From positions 1 to 39,464 of the forward strand of contig NZ_JASJDK010000057.1 in NCBI RefSeq assembly GCF_030065675.1: a stretch of 39,464 nucleotides of DNA, in the 5' to 3' direction. Shown piece by piece: positions 1 to 10,276 of the stretch. A program made the position numbers and the translations under genes. Under the pieces are notes generated by a model. It saw nothing but the letters and a program-made list of their open reading frames with translations, did no database searches and was not told the DNA's origin. Origin of the DNA: Mastigocoleus sp. MO_188.B34. Lineage in GTDB: Bacteria > Cyanobacteriota > Cyanobacteriia > Cyanobacteriales > Nostocaceae. How positions within the stretch are numbered: the first letter of the stretch is position 1; every line of letters begins with the position of its first letter.

Positions 1-1711
1 ATTAGTATTAACTTTTCTGTAGAAGCAGTACTCACAAAATATATTTTTTTTGATAAAGCAAATTATCTGTTTCAATAGATTATTGACAAAATATTGATTG
101 GGTTTACCCCCAACAGCTTTGTGACAATTGGTCAACACAATACTTGGGGGATCCATATTTTTTCTTTTCGGTATCACCCCTACTTCCAAGGTGCAATCAC
201 AGATTTTATTTTTAAAGAGAAAATGCGCTACACTCAAAGGAGTCATGCAGAGATTTGCAGGGGCAACACCAAAGCAATGAGCCCAAGTTTCTACTATCAT
301 CATAACTAAATCTTTCATAAATTAGATATTTTTCTCAATTAATGTCGTAGCTGCTTGTCTACTTCATCATTTACTTGTGCCTTGTTATCAATGGCTGCTT
401 TTCTTAAATTTACAAAACAGCATTTATTTAAGTGATATTATTTAATGCTATTTTTTGTCAACTGTATCGCGAATGATTATTGGTTCGATTTGTACGTAGT
501 TCATCCTTTTAAGGATTAATGATAAATAGTTTCAATTATTTGGTGGTATTAGAGATTGTCTGTCTCCAATTTTTTTGAGGATAAATACTTATTAGTACAA
601 CTTTAAGAACAAAATAGAGTGAATAGAATGGTCTTTCGAACACTCTCATCCTTCTAAATACATCTTAACGTGCTAAGGGCATATTGATAATTATTATCAA
701 TTTTTACTGCTAAAAGCTTGGTAAATTAAAAATTCCTATGGAATTTAGCGGTATTGATAATTTCTCGCTTTTAATGCTGCAATATCGATTTTTTTGTTGT
801 AAGAAGCCAAATCAACGAATGACACAATTTATCGTGAATTTGGGTGTTTGCCTCCTTTCCCCTGTTGTTTTATGGAATATTTCGCAAGTATAGTAGATGA
901 GAAGAATTCTTTTAGTTATGTATTCAACTTTTTAGTCATTCTGACATTGATACCCAGAAACCGGAATTAATAGTAGTAAAGTTTTTGTAATTATCCGGAA
1001 AAAGTATTGAAAATGAGAAAAAGCTAAACTAATTCCTAATAGTTACAATTTTGCATAAATATATCAGTATAGTTTAGGTTAGGACATTATATTTTACTAA
1101 CAAAGGAACAAAGAAAAGGGAGAAGGAAATTTTCTAATTTAAAATCGTAAGGCTATAATTAGAATCTATTCAGAAATTGTCTGTACTTTTATATACTTTT
1201 CTTCTGCTCATATAGTATTTCCATGGATATTAAATATTTGTGCTTTTCCAGATAAAGGAAAAATATTTGATTTATTTTGTATTTTTAGTCGTCAACAGCC
1301 TAAGGTGTGTGGGAATATTGCGATCGCAACCTAAGCTGTGAAAATTAATCAAACAAATGTAGTACTTGAGTAATAATATAAGTTACAAAAATAGAGGCAT
1401 GGTTAGCCTGTATTTGTTGATCGACTTTAATCTTGGTCTTATTTCACGAAATTGCTCCCATCCCGGTAGAAGGTAACCTTAATGAGGTAAAGAATATGGG
1501 GAGTTGGGGAAAGGAAGAAGATTTTTGTCGGCGATCGCCTTGGTAGGAATGAATTAAAAAAATATAGTTTTATTTAATATCTTAGCTGTGCAATTTATGC
1601 AGCACAATACAAAAAAATGTATGGGTTCTCAAAAATGCACCTATACAGATACATGGGTTCAAAATCTTATTAAAAGACGCTAGTAACAAAATCGGCTCCC
1701 TTGTAGCTACT
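1..1711. other. Long gene-free AT-rich region
   Basis: No reading frame here looks like a real gene. The only one of note, 94-309 on the plus strand (71 codons), has no recognisable family, no convincing ribosome binding site and low-complexity composition. I looked for tRNA-like TPsiC arms and saw none that fold. Two HIP1 octamers (about 1320 and 1531) and a short palindrome at 683-701 are the only ordered signals. The last part may hold the promoter of the sigma-like gene at 1712. Small RNAs cannot be excluded by eye. Confidence 0.6.
683..701. promoter_or_regulatory. Fur-box-like 19-bp palindrome (weak)
   Basis: ATTGATAATTATTATCAAT is an odd-length perfect inverted repeat: two 9-nt arms around one central base. 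It contains GATAAT/ATTATC, the hexamers that make up bacterial Fur (ferric uptake regulator) boxes. It lies about 1 kb from the next gene, so a regulatory role is uncertain. In DNA this AT-rich, a chance palindrome is a real alternative. Confidence 0.25.
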
Positions 1712-3331
1712 ATGTTTCATAAATTGTCTAACTTACCCAGTTTATACATTACAGGTTGTGTTCTCAGAAAAAATAGATTTATTGAGAATATACAAACTAA
1801 TAAGATGCTAGCTCAAGGAACTATGATTACCACAAATAGATATTGGAATATTTGCGTCATTAGCCCTCCGATGTATGAAAACAATAAAGTTAGAGGTGGT
1901 TATAAAGATGTAAAAGTAAAGATAGCAGAGGAATTCTTTAAAACTCAGTTTCCGGACTTAGCTCTTTTAGAAACTCTTCCTAATGAAGATGAAAGATACA
2001 TCCAAAGGATTTTGTGGCAGACTTTCTATCATGGCAAAACTATTAGAGAGCGTGCTTTAGCCGGAATTTGCCTCAGATGTTATGTGTCCCAGAATATCCT
2101 AATTGCTTGCCGTAAAATAGCAGCTTACAAGCCAGGAAATGAAAGACCGTTTACATATGTCGATCTACTCCCATTCGTCCTCAACGATGACGGTAAGACC
2201 CTCATCGTTTTGGACAGATATGGGAAAAATCAGATTGTATTAGACGGTAATGGGGAATCTCGCTTACTGGAAAAGGAAGGAAGGTTTTTTAGCGTTGAGA
2301 TTATTCGAACGTATAATCCCGAACTGAGCAAAAGTCAAAAATTAGATAATTGGGTAATGATGCGAACTCCCCAATGTCTTGAATTAAAGAAATATCTGTG
2401 GAGTTTTGGATATCGCACTCCTAGTGATTGGGCGTTACTGTGTAGGGATATTCCTAAGACCCTTGAGCCTCTCTTAGAAGTTGGTGTTCGCACGATTGTC
2501 GAAGTTTTTCATGCTGTCTATCGTCGCGACAGACTAAACTCAGGGAAGCAAGGATTATCTTCAGAACCGACACCAAAACAATTGCAGGAAATGGTCGATT
2601 TATTGGGTCGCCAGGGTTTTATTTTTTCTACTCAAGTACTTATCTATCATCTCAGAAGAATTGCAGATATTTTACGTCAAGATAAACTTTCCAAAGAAAC
2701 AGGAAGTCCGAGAACAGAATCAACGGAAATACCTGAGTATTCGGGTAATAATTTTATGCTTAATCCAAGCAATTATATACCCAATCCAAATTTACCACCT
2801 TCTTACAATAACGATCCTGAAAAAATGGAATATCAGGATTTGCAAAATCTCTGTTCTGACTTAGCTATAGAAGTTTTATCCCAGGCGATCGCCCAAAAAG
2901 TCGAGCAGAAAAAATTATCTTTAGCAAACAGAAAAAAATATGCCTGTTTTGCAGAAAAATTTCCGGAAGGACTACGGCTATATTACCAAGAAAAAAATCC
3001 TCTCAGCTTGGGGGAAATTGCCAAATTATGGAGTATTGAATGGCATAAAGCCCGGAGAATTTTTAATTTAAGAGAACTTTTGACTGATACACAATATTTA
3101 ACGGAAGAAATTTTTATGAATAAAATTATCCAACAACAAATAGATTCGCGTTTACAATTAATATCCCAAGATCCAGATTATCTTAAGGAGGTAGCAGAAG
3201 CAATTAGAGGTTTTATTTATGAAATTGCTTTTGAAGAAGCATTTGCTGAAATTTTTACTCCTAAAAACCAAAGTAGAAATAGTTTATTCGCCCAATTGTT
3301 ACGGCAATATCTCGACAATTCCAGGTATTAA
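1712..3331 (+). CDS. Sigma-70-like/HTH cyanobacterial protein of the DUF1822 cassette
   Basis: This resembles a cyanobacterial group often annotated as sigma-70-family-like proteins that sits directly upstream of DUF1822 genes. The C-terminal third carries the recognisable pattern: a helical stretch with LRLYYQEKNPLSLGEIAKLW (about residues 420-440), which looks like the helix-turn-helix of sigma region 4, ending in FAQLLRQYLDNSRY. The N-terminal part (about 65-130, with IRERALAGICLRCYVSQNI) is helical. A low-complexity Asn/Pro linker lies around 340-370. DNA binding is inferred, not shown. The start is uncertain: no ribosome binding site precedes 1712, and an in-frame ATG at 1823 has AAGGA a few bases upstream, so the first 37 residues may not be translated. 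The next gene follows after about 77 bases on the same strand, probably as one transcript. Confidence 0.6.
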   Translation: MFHKLSNLPSLYITGCVLRKNRFIENIQTNKMLAQGTMITTNRYWNICVISPPMYENNKVRGGYKDVKVKIAEEFFKTQFPDLALLETLPNEDERYIQRILWQTFYHGKTIRERALAGICLRCYVSQNILIACRKIAAYKPGNERPFTYVDLLPFVLNDDGKTLIVLDRYGKNQIVLDGNGESRLLEKEGRFFSVEIIRTYNPELSKSQKLDNWVMMRTPQCLELKKYLWSFGYRTPSDWALLCRDIPKTLEPLLEVGVRTIVEVFHAVYRRDRLNSGKQGLSSEPTPKQLQEMVDLLGRQGFIFSTQVLIYHLRRIADILRQDKLSKETGSPRTESTEIPEYSGNNFMLNPSNYIPNPNLPPSYNNDPEKMEYQDLQNLCSDLAIEVLSQAIAQKVEQKKLSLANRKKYACFAEKFPEGLRLYYQEKNPLSLGEIAKLWSIEWHKARRIFNLRELLTDTQYLTEEIFMNKIIQQQIDSRLQLISQDPDYLKEVAEAIRGFIYEIAFEEAFAEIFTPKNQSRNSLFAQLLRQYLDNSRY

Positions 3332-3408
3332 TTGATAATCAAATAATTAATATTATTCACCAAATAAGGTTAGTTAATTTGCTGTATATGAGAAGTAAGG
3401 AAAGGAAT

Positions 3409-4551
3409 ATGATGAAATCATCGTTACCGATTCAAAGGAAGCTAGCATCAAGGCTGAAAATTATTGGTTTAGAATCAGAAGATTTTGAAAAAGCGAGAGA
3501 AATTAGTCAGGAAGTGAATGATGAACGATGTCGGTGGCAAACTTATTTAAATGCATTAGCATTATTAGGTTTTGTTGAATGGTTAAAAGAGCAAATTCCA
3601 AATATCAAAATCAATTCAAATAAATGCTCGGTACTACAACCTGAATTTACAAATAATAGTAATACTATTTATCACCTACAAGTTGGTGCTTTTAAACTAT
3701 GTTTAATCGTCGTTTATGAATTGAAGCATGAGTCTTTGAAGATAGCTCACGAATCAATCAAAGAAGTGAATCTCGCTTCACAATTTTATGTGTTAATTGA
3801 AGTCTTAGAAGAACAAGCTAAACTAATCGTTCATGGATTTATACGTTATGACGAAATCGCAAAATATCATCAATCACTGCGACAAGAATTAAAGGAAGTA
3901 AATTATGGTAAAGATTTTAGTATCCCTGTATCTTACTTCGATCCGGAGATAAATAATCTATTGCTATCTACCCGCTTTTTAAAAGGAAATGCAATTCCTT
4001 TACCTGGGTACAGGCATCATATAATGAATACCACAACTAAAAAAATTAAGTCTTTGATTGATATTGGTAAATGGTTAGGTGGAGTTTTTGATGAAGGTTG
4101 GCTATCTTTAGAGGATTTTTACCCTCCAAGTTTATATTGGGAGGAACACAAATCTTTATCTTGGGGACCTACTCGAGGTAACTTTAAAACTACTCAAAAT
4201 CTTGAAATACAAAATGTTGAAATAACTGGGAGTAAAAAATATGATTTAGGGCTGAGGCTAAAAAGTAAAAAAGTAGCGTTAGTGATCCGCATGAAACCTG
4301 ATGAGGAGCTTAAAGATGAAAAAGATGTACTCGTACAGGTTTGTCCTGAGGAAGTGCAACAATATCTTCCACAAAGTTTGAAGCTTAAAGTCACACTTAA
4401 CCCAGATACAGAAAATTCAGATACAGAAGAAGTCATTGCAAGAAGGTCTGATAATTTTATTCAGTTAGAGTTTAATGAATCTCCAGGTAAACAATTTAAA
4501 GTTGAAATTAGTTATGAAGAACTGGCTATAGTCGAGCAATTTGTGTTGTAA
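3409..4551 (+). CDS. DUF1822 family protein
   Basis: The protein matches the cyanobacterial DUF1822 family by pattern: an N-terminal helical region, a central beta-rich part with FYVLIEVLEEQAKLIVHGFI (about 124-143), then YFDPEINNLLLSTRFL and the tryptophan-rich IGKWLGGVFDEGW segment (about 220-235). Length, about 380 residues, is typical. The biochemical function is unknown. DUF1822 genes are often found between a sigma-like gene and CHAT-domain genes in cyanobacteria, and here a CHAT protein gene is the immediate convergent neighbour, 85 bases away. I choose ATG 3409 because AAGGAAAGG lies just upstream; TTG 3379 and ATG 3388 in the same frame have poorer signals. No signal peptide or membrane segment is visible. 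Confidence 0.75.
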   Translation: MMKSSLPIQRKLASRLKIIGLESEDFEKAREISQEVNDERCRWQTYLNALALLGFVEWLKEQIPNIKINSNKCSVLQPEFTNNSNTIYHLQVGAFKLCLIVVYELKHESLKIAHESIKEVNLASQFYVLIEVLEEQAKLIVHGFIRYDEIAKYHQSLRQELKEVNYGKDFSIPVSYFDPEINNLLLSTRFLKGNAIPLPGYRHHIMNTTTKKIKSLIDIGKWLGGVFDEGWLSLEDFYPPSLYWEEHKSLSWGPTRGNFKTTQNLEIQNVEITGSKKYDLGLRLKSKKVALVIRMKPDEELKDEKDVLVQVCPEEVQQYLPQSLKLKVTLNPDTENSDTEEVIARRSDNFIQLEFNESPGKQFKVEISYEELAIVEQFVL

Positions 4552-4585
4552 TAATCCCTATGAAGCAAACAATATTAACTTGTAA

Positions 4586-4626
4586 GGATTGGTAATGGGT
4601 AATTGGTGGTAGCGCATGACCAATCC
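4586..4626. terminator. Possible bidirectional terminator between convergent genes
   Basis: GGATTGGT (4586-4593) is repeated inverted as ACCAATCC (4619-4626), with a 25-base loop, in the 85-base gap between the DUF1822 gene and the convergent CHAT-WD40 gene. No T-tract follows on either strand, so intrinsic termination is only a possibility. Confidence 0.25.
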
Positions 4627-4636
4627 AAACCATAAG

Positions 4637-7600
4637 CTAAAAGTTAATTTCATTACATAAATATCGCTCGTTTTCATTGACGTCAGGATTATTTCGCAGG
4701 TACCCGCGTATTAAGTGACATCCTTCATCAATTAAATCTACTAAATCGAAGTTCCATAGAATAACTCTACCGTGAGTTGATGTGGAAACAACGGTTTTGC
4801 CATCGGGAGAAAAGCTGACGCTACGAACCCAACTATCATCTCCTTTTAGGGCTTTGATTTCCCTACCGGTCTTTGCATCCCATAGTCGCAACTTACGGTC
4901 ACTAGATCCAGAGGTGATGATATTACCATCTGGGGAAAAGTTAACACTGATGACTTTGTCGGAATGTCCTCTAAGGGTTTTAAGTTCTTTACCTGTGTGT
5001 GTATCCCAAAGTTTTATTGTGTTGTCAACTGCTCCAGAGGCTAAGATTTTACCGTTGGGGGAGAAACTAACACTTCTAACTTCCCCTGAATGTCCTTTGA
5101 GGATATGAATCTCCTTCCTGTTTTCAATGTCCCAAATTCTAACGTTATTTTCATTAGAACTAAATGCGATAGTCTTACTATCGGGGGAAAATTTAAGTGT
5201 ATTCACCCTTGTAGACTGACTTTTATCCTTCTTAATTTGTTCCGGAATTAAAAGATTCCATATTTTGACGGTTCCATCAGTATTCCATATTGTAACCATG
5301 CCATTGTCTGTACCGGAAGCAATCATTTTTCCGTTAGGGGAGAAGTTAACGGTACTTACTCCACTAGCATGTTTTAATCTTCTAATTTCTTTACCTGTGG
5401 AGCTATCCCATAACCTTACGGTGCGATCGCAAGATGCAGAAGCAATTATTTCCCCGTCATTAGAGTAATCAATTTCATTGATGGAATTGGAATGAAGTTT
5501 GATGTTTTCTTTTCTTCCCCCACTTTCAAAATCCCGCAGTTTGACAGTACCTTCAAGGGAAGCAGATATAACATTTTTTCCGTCAGATGAGAAATTAACA
5601 CTGGTAATTCTCTGATGGTGTCCTCTGAGAGTTCGCAGTTCCTTTCCTGCGGAGATATCCCATAATTTTACTGTTTTATCTTTGGAGCCAGAGACTATGA
5701 TTTTACTGTCTGGGGAAAAACTAAGGGTAGTAACTGAACGATAATGTCCTTCAAGAGTTTGAATGTTTTCTCCTGTGTTCACATTCCAAATCATAATTTT
5801 ATCGTCGTCAGTCGAAGCGGAGGCAATAATTTTGCTATCAGGGGAAAAAATGAGGCTGGTAACTGGGTGGGAATGTCTTTTAATAGTTGTGATATTTCTT
5901 CCTGTATTGGGATCCCACAGTTGCATTATGCCGTTTTGCGAGCCCGAAGCAATAATTTTCCCATTTTGGGAAAAACTAACACTATCAATTTGGTGAGAAT
6001 TTCCGGTCAAAGTTTTAATTTCTTTACCAGTGTTAAGTTCCCATAGTTTAATTGTTTTGTCAGCAGAACCAGAAGCAATTACTTCACCGTTGGGAGAAAA
6101 GCTAATGCTTGTGACTTTCCCTGAATGTCCCCTGAGGGTTTGAATTTGTTTTCCGGTATTGACGTCCCAAATTTTAACGATATTTTCCTCGGAAATTGAA
6201 GCAATAATCCTAGCGTTGGGGGAAAATCTAAGATCTTTAATGGGATTATCGTGGGCTTTCAGAGTGCGAACTTCTTTCCCTGTATCCATCTCCCAAATTT
6301 TAATTACGCCATTTTCTGTTCCATAAGCAACTATTTTCCCGGATCCTTGGGAAGTTTCTACTTCGATTGGTGACAGACTAAAACTTCTAATTTCACCAGA
6401 ATGACCTTTAAGAGTATAAATTTCTTCTCCTGTATTTCGGTTCCAAATTTTCAGTATTCCTGCACGGGAACCAGATGCAATTGTTTGAATTAATCCCTGT
6501 GGTGTTGGAATCTTAGCTGGGGAAAAACTCGCACCCATAACTGCGTATTTGTGCTTTTCAAAGTTTTTTCTTTTTTTAATAATATTATTGTCGCTAGTAT
6601 TCCAAATTTTAATCGTACCATCAATAGAACCAGAAGCAATGGTTTTACCATCGGGAGAAAAACTGATACTTCTGACTCGGTTGGAATGTCCTTTAAAAGT
6701 TCTGACTCTTTCCCATGTCCTAGTATCCCAAATTTGTAGGGTATAGTCATTGGAACCAGAAGCAATGGTTTTACCATCCGGTGAAAAGCTAACACTATTA
6801 ATTCCACCGGTATGCTGTTTAAGGGTTTGAAGCACTTTACCAGTATCAACTTCCCAAACTTTGATTGTGTGATCGCTCGACCCAGAAACAATTAATTTGT
6901 CATTTGGGGAAAAGTTAGCATCAATTACCCCTCTGCTATGACCTTCCAGGGTTTTAATTTCTTCTCCTGTAGTTACATCCCAAATTTTTATGGTGCTGTC
7001 ACTCGACCCCGAAACTAATTTTTGACCGTCGCTTGAGAAATCAACGCTATAAATTTCATGTGAATGACCGATAAGGGTTCTAATTTCTTTTCCTGTATCC
7101 ACATTCCATAGTTTGACAGTACCATCACCGGAACCTGAGGCAATAATTTTACCGTCTGGGGAGAAAGCAACACTAATAACTCTTGATGAATGACCCGTAA
7201 AAGTCTCAATAACTTCTCCGGTGTCAAGGTTCCAAAGTTGAAGGGTACGGTCAGCGGATCCAGAAGCAAGGGTTTTACCATCCGGAGAGAAAGCAACATC
7301 AATGACTGCACTTTTGTGACCGGAAAGAGTTTTGATTTCTTCTCCCGTATTTGGATTCCAAAGCTTGATGGTGAAATCTCCGGAGCCAGAAGCAACTAAG
7401 CTCCCGTCAGGTGAAAAGTTGACACTAATAATATCCCTTAAGTGTCCCTTAAGGGTTTTAATTTGATACCCATAAACGGTTTGGTTTAATGTGGATATGA
7501 CCTGCATGCGGGTTTCAGGGGCGATCCAGGGTCTCAAGATATTTTTCTGGAGTAACTTAGCAGCTTTAATTGCTTCCGTTAAAGCTGCTTCATGATTGTT

Positions 7601-10276
7601 CTGGCTAAATAATCTTTCCGCAATGCTGCTTATTTTGCCAACTTCAGCATCAGTCCTACGAAGTTCGCTGATACCTGCAAAGGTGGAAACGAACACCAAA
7701 CCAATGACCAATCCAGAAATAGTCAAGTTTCGTCTGCGTTGGTGTTTGCGTCGTTCTTTATTTTTTTGACCTACGCTAGCGATAATAAAATCTTGCTCTA
7801 CTAATGTCAATTCTTCTGGACGTTGTTTTAACCAATCCTGGGCGATCCCCAATCGAGTACCTTGTAATAAGTTTTCTGGATCATACTTTTTATTTTCCCA
7901 TTGACGGACATCTGGTTTCAAACGTTCTTGCCAAATTCGAAATTCACGGTTGTTTTCAATCCATTTCCGTAGTGTCCCCCATTCCCGAATCAAAGCTTCA
8001 TGGATAATTTCTACCGTCTCAATTTGATTTTTTTTGTCCCATCCAGTTACTACTAAACGGCGATCGGCTAAAGATTTGACTAGATTCCAGTTATTGTCTC
8101 CTACTTCTATACGGGTCGCCATTCGTTTGGTATCTTCCGTACCCTCTCCGGGACGTAATAACTGAATAAATATCCGTTCGGCTTGTTGTTTTTCTCCTAC
8201 AGATAGGGATTGCAATACTGAATCTGCATATTTGGCTAGGGCTTTATCTAAACCACCAATGTCCCCATAAGCGCGATGGGTAAGATACCATTTATTTGGT
8301 TTTTGCCAAAGTTGCGTCAGGGTGAACTCCAGTAAAGGTAAACGCCCTGGCTGCTTTCCTAGATCACCAATTAATTTACTGGTTAACCCTTGTTCTAATT
8401 CTACCTTCATTTTTCCCGCCGGCTTTTCTATGGCTTCTTGCAATTCGGAAGGTTTCATGGGGGTAAGTAACATTGGTGGGTACATCTGCAAAGTTTCACC
8501 CATCGGTTGATAATCCAGTAGTTTCCCCATAAAATCAGCCCTGAGGGTGAACACTAAAGTAAAGTCCGAAGTAAATTTAATTGCATAAATTAATGTGTCT
8601 AAAAATTTTTGACGCTGTTCTTGTGTAGCCAAAGTATATATTTCTTCAAATTGGTCGACAATTAGTACCAAGCGTTCTAATGGGCTGAAGGTGGCAGAAT
8701 TTGCTATATTTTCCAGAATTTGGCATAGTTCTTTCTCATCATCATTAAGATTGATTTCCAGTTTTAATTCCTTTAACCTGTAACTGTTTCCCGTGGTGTT
8801 ATCCTCTCTTTGAATATGTTCTGGATATTGAGATTGGTAATGAGCGCTCAGAGCTACAGCTAAAGCATCAAAAGGATTTTTCCCCGGACGAAAAGATATA
8901 ATTTTAACCCGATGATTATTTCTCAACTGAGGAACTAAACCTGCAAACACCACAGAAGATTTACCACTTCCAGAAGCCCCAACTACGGGAACTAAAGGTT
9001 TACTCAGTACAGCTTTAACTAAATCTGCGATAAACCTATCTCTACCAAAGAATAAACCTGCATCTTCTTCTCGAAAAGTAGATAGACCCTTATAGGGAGA
9101 ATCGGGAAGTTTACCGGTGAGTCCACCCAAATCTTCCCAGGTCGGTGGTGATTCTATAGTATTTCGACAGATAATCGGTAACCAGTTTACTCCTGGAACT
9201 TGGTTTTCAGTATCTTCAATATTCTTAAGTTCTTGGAGTTTAACCCTTGCATCTCGCATGGAAGCAAATAAAGACTTCCCCTGAGCAAAAGACACCAGAA
9301 AATACTGGAGAAAATATTGAGCAATTTTATCTGGAACAGCTTCCCGCCAAACAATAATATAAGGTAACTTCAAATCTGACAGTTGTTCGGCTAAACCAAG
9401 TCCATCACAAGAATTGAAAATCGCTAATTTCAAACCTTTGGCGTTCGGTGCAGCAGTGGGAGCAATTGCTTCACGGAAAGTGTTCCTAATTTCTCGAATA
9501 CTTAAATTTTCTCGCTCATTAATTTCAATAGAAGCTACTCGATTTTTTCTATCTGTTTGACTATGACCACTATAAAACAGAATATCGCAGGGTTCATCCC
9601 ATAGCTGAATTAATTCAGGACGTTTTGGTTGTGAGAGCAAAATTAATTCTGCTCCCCGTGGTTTTAACTTTTCAATTAATTTTTTGTCAGTATCAATATC
9701 TATATTGCGACCGTCACCGAAAATACTGGTAATCCTAACTCTTCTAAATACTTCCTCATGTTTTTCGGTCGCTATTTTATGTTCTGATTCATTTAAACAT
9801 AAAGCAACTTCCACAGAAAAATTACCTGGAAAGTAGTCCCATTCTCGCCAAGGTAGTCGATGCAAAATATCCTTGGTGAATTGGGATTTAATATCCTGAG
9901 TATTGATATTAAGTATAGTTTCTGAATCGAAATTTAATTCAATTAGCGATTGTAATTGTAATTTTATATTTGCAAGCCAATCATTTAATTGAAAACGTAA
10001 ATCATCCGCAAGTTGATCGCATTCTTGATATTCATCAAACCAGGAAAAGTTAGTAGTTTGCTTGGGCTTAAAACCCATTCTCACAGGATTAACTAAACTG
10101 GCGTAACTATTTTTCCATTTTTGATATAAAACCGGGATTTCTGGCGCTGGAGGAAGTTGAATTTTTCTTGTTATAGATTCACAATTAATCTTTACTACAG
10201 TGAAAATGTTACTATTTTTACTAAACCCTTCATCGAAATTACCATCGCCAAACTTTAGACTTACTAAGTTTTGCAT
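4637..10276 (-). CDS. CHAT protease-STAND NTPase-WD40 repeat protein
   Basis: A 1879-residue modular protein. About residues 115-365 form a CHAT (caspase-like) peptidase: His238 in YSGHS and Cys290 in NSCDG give the catalytic dyad. From about 392 (YKGLSTFREEDAGLFFGRD) a STAND NTPase of the nSTAND1 type begins, with Walker A GASGSGKS (Lys439) and Walker B LVLIVDQFEE (Asp541), followed by winged-helix-like sequence to about 830. One hydrophobic segment lies at about 850-870. After a linker, about 21 WD40 repeats run from about 940 to 1845, close to three seven-blade propellers. The tail with GCHLIRGYLRNNP is usual for cyanobacterial WD40 proteins. Family knowledge: WD40/TPR sensors trigger STAND oligomerisation, which activates the effector, here a protease. 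Inference: a surveillance or cell-death switch. AAGGAT upstream of ATG 10276 supports the start. Confidence 0.92.
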   Translation of the reverse strand: MQNLVSLKFGDGNFDEGFSKNSNIFTVVKINCESITRKIQLPPAPEIPVLYQKWKNSYASLVNPVRMGFKPKQTTNFSWFDEYQECDQLADDLRFQLNDWLANIKLQLQSLIELNFDSETILNINTQDIKSQFTKDILHRLPWREWDYFPGNFSVEVALCLNESEHKIATEKHEEVFRRVRITSIFGDGRNIDIDTDKKLIEKLKPRGAELILLSQPKRPELIQLWDEPCDILFYSGHSQTDRKNRVASIEINERENLSIREIRNTFREAIAPTAAPNAKGLKLAIFNSCDGLGLAEQLSDLKLPYIIVWREAVPDKIAQYFLQYFLVSFAQGKSLFASMRDARVKLQELKNIEDTENQVPGVNWLPIICRNTIESPPTWEDLGGLTGKLPDSPYKGLSTFREEDAGLFFGRDRFIADLVKAVLSKPLVPVVGASGSGKSSVVFAGLVPQLRNNHRVKIISFRPGKNPFDALAVALSAHYQSQYPEHIQREDNTTGNSYRLKELKLEINLNDDEKELCQILENIANSATFSPLERLVLIVDQFEEIYTLATQEQRQKFLDTLIYAIKFTSDFTLVFTLRADFMGKLLDYQPMGETLQMYPPMLLTPMKPSELQEAIEKPAGKMKVELEQGLTSKLIGDLGKQPGRLPLLEFTLTQLWQKPNKWYLTHRAYGDIGGLDKALAKYADSVLQSLSVGEKQQAERIFIQLLRPGEGTEDTKRMATRIEVGDNNWNLVKSLADRRLVVTGWDKKNQIETVEIIHEALIREWGTLRKWIENNREFRIWQERLKPDVRQWENKKYDPENLLQGTRLGIAQDWLKQRPEELTLVEQDFIIASVGQKNKERRKHQRRRNLTISGLVIGLVFVSTFAGISELRRTDAEVGKISSIAERLFSQNNHEAALTEAIKAAKLLQKNILRPWIAPETRMQVISTLNQTVYGYQIKTLKGHLRDIISVNFSPDGSLVASGSGDFTIKLWNPNTGEEIKTLSGHKSAVIDVAFSPDGKTLASGSADRTLQLWNLDTGEVIETFTGHSSRVISVAFSPDGKIIASGSGDGTVKLWNVDTGKEIRTLIGHSHEIYSVDFSSDGQKLVSGSSDSTIKIWDVTTGEEIKTLEGHSRGVIDANFSPNDKLIVSGSSDHTIKVWEVDTGKVLQTLKQHTGGINSVSFSPDGKTIASGSNDYTLQIWDTRTWERVRTFKGHSNRVRSISFSPDGKTIASGSIDGTIKIWNTSDNNIIKKRKNFEKHKYAVMGASFSPAKIPTPQGLIQTIASGSRAGILKIWNRNTGEEIYTLKGHSGEIRSFSLSPIEVETSQGSGKIVAYGTENGVIKIWEMDTGKEVRTLKAHDNPIKDLRFSPNARIIASISEENIVKIWDVNTGKQIQTLRGHSGKVTSISFSPNGEVIASGSADKTIKLWELNTGKEIKTLTGNSHQIDSVSFSQNGKIIASGSQNGIMQLWDPNTGRNITTIKRHSHPVTSLIFSPDSKIIASASTDDDKIMIWNVNTGENIQTLEGHYRSVTTLSFSPDSKIIVSGSKDKTVKLWDISAGKELRTLRGHHQRITSVNFSSDGKNVISASLEGTVKLRDFESGGRKENIKLHSNSINEIDYSNDGEIIASASCDRTVRLWDSSTGKEIRRLKHASGVSTVNFSPNGKMIASGTDNGMVTIWNTDGTVKIWNLLIPEQIKKDKSQSTRVNTLKFSPDSKTIAFSSNENNVRIWDIENRKEIHILKGHSGEVRSVSFSPNGKILASGAVDNTIKLWDTHTGKELKTLRGHSDKVISVNFSPDGNIITSGSSDRKLRLWDAKTGREIKALKGDDSWVRSVSFSPDGKTVVSTSTHGRVILWNFDLVDLIDEGCHLIRGYLRNNPDVNENERYLCNEINF

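Noticed and set aside
94-309. 71-codon frame near the window start
   Set aside because: No ribosome binding site, no recognisable family, biased composition; could at most be a decayed remnant.
481-500. GGTTCGATTTG as a possible tRNA TPsiC arm
   Set aside because: No acceptor or anticodon stem can be paired around it.
6490-7395. Alternative minus- and plus-strand frames within the WD40 region
   Set aside because: Regular shadows of a repetitive coding sequence; the main frame carries the WD40 pattern throughout.
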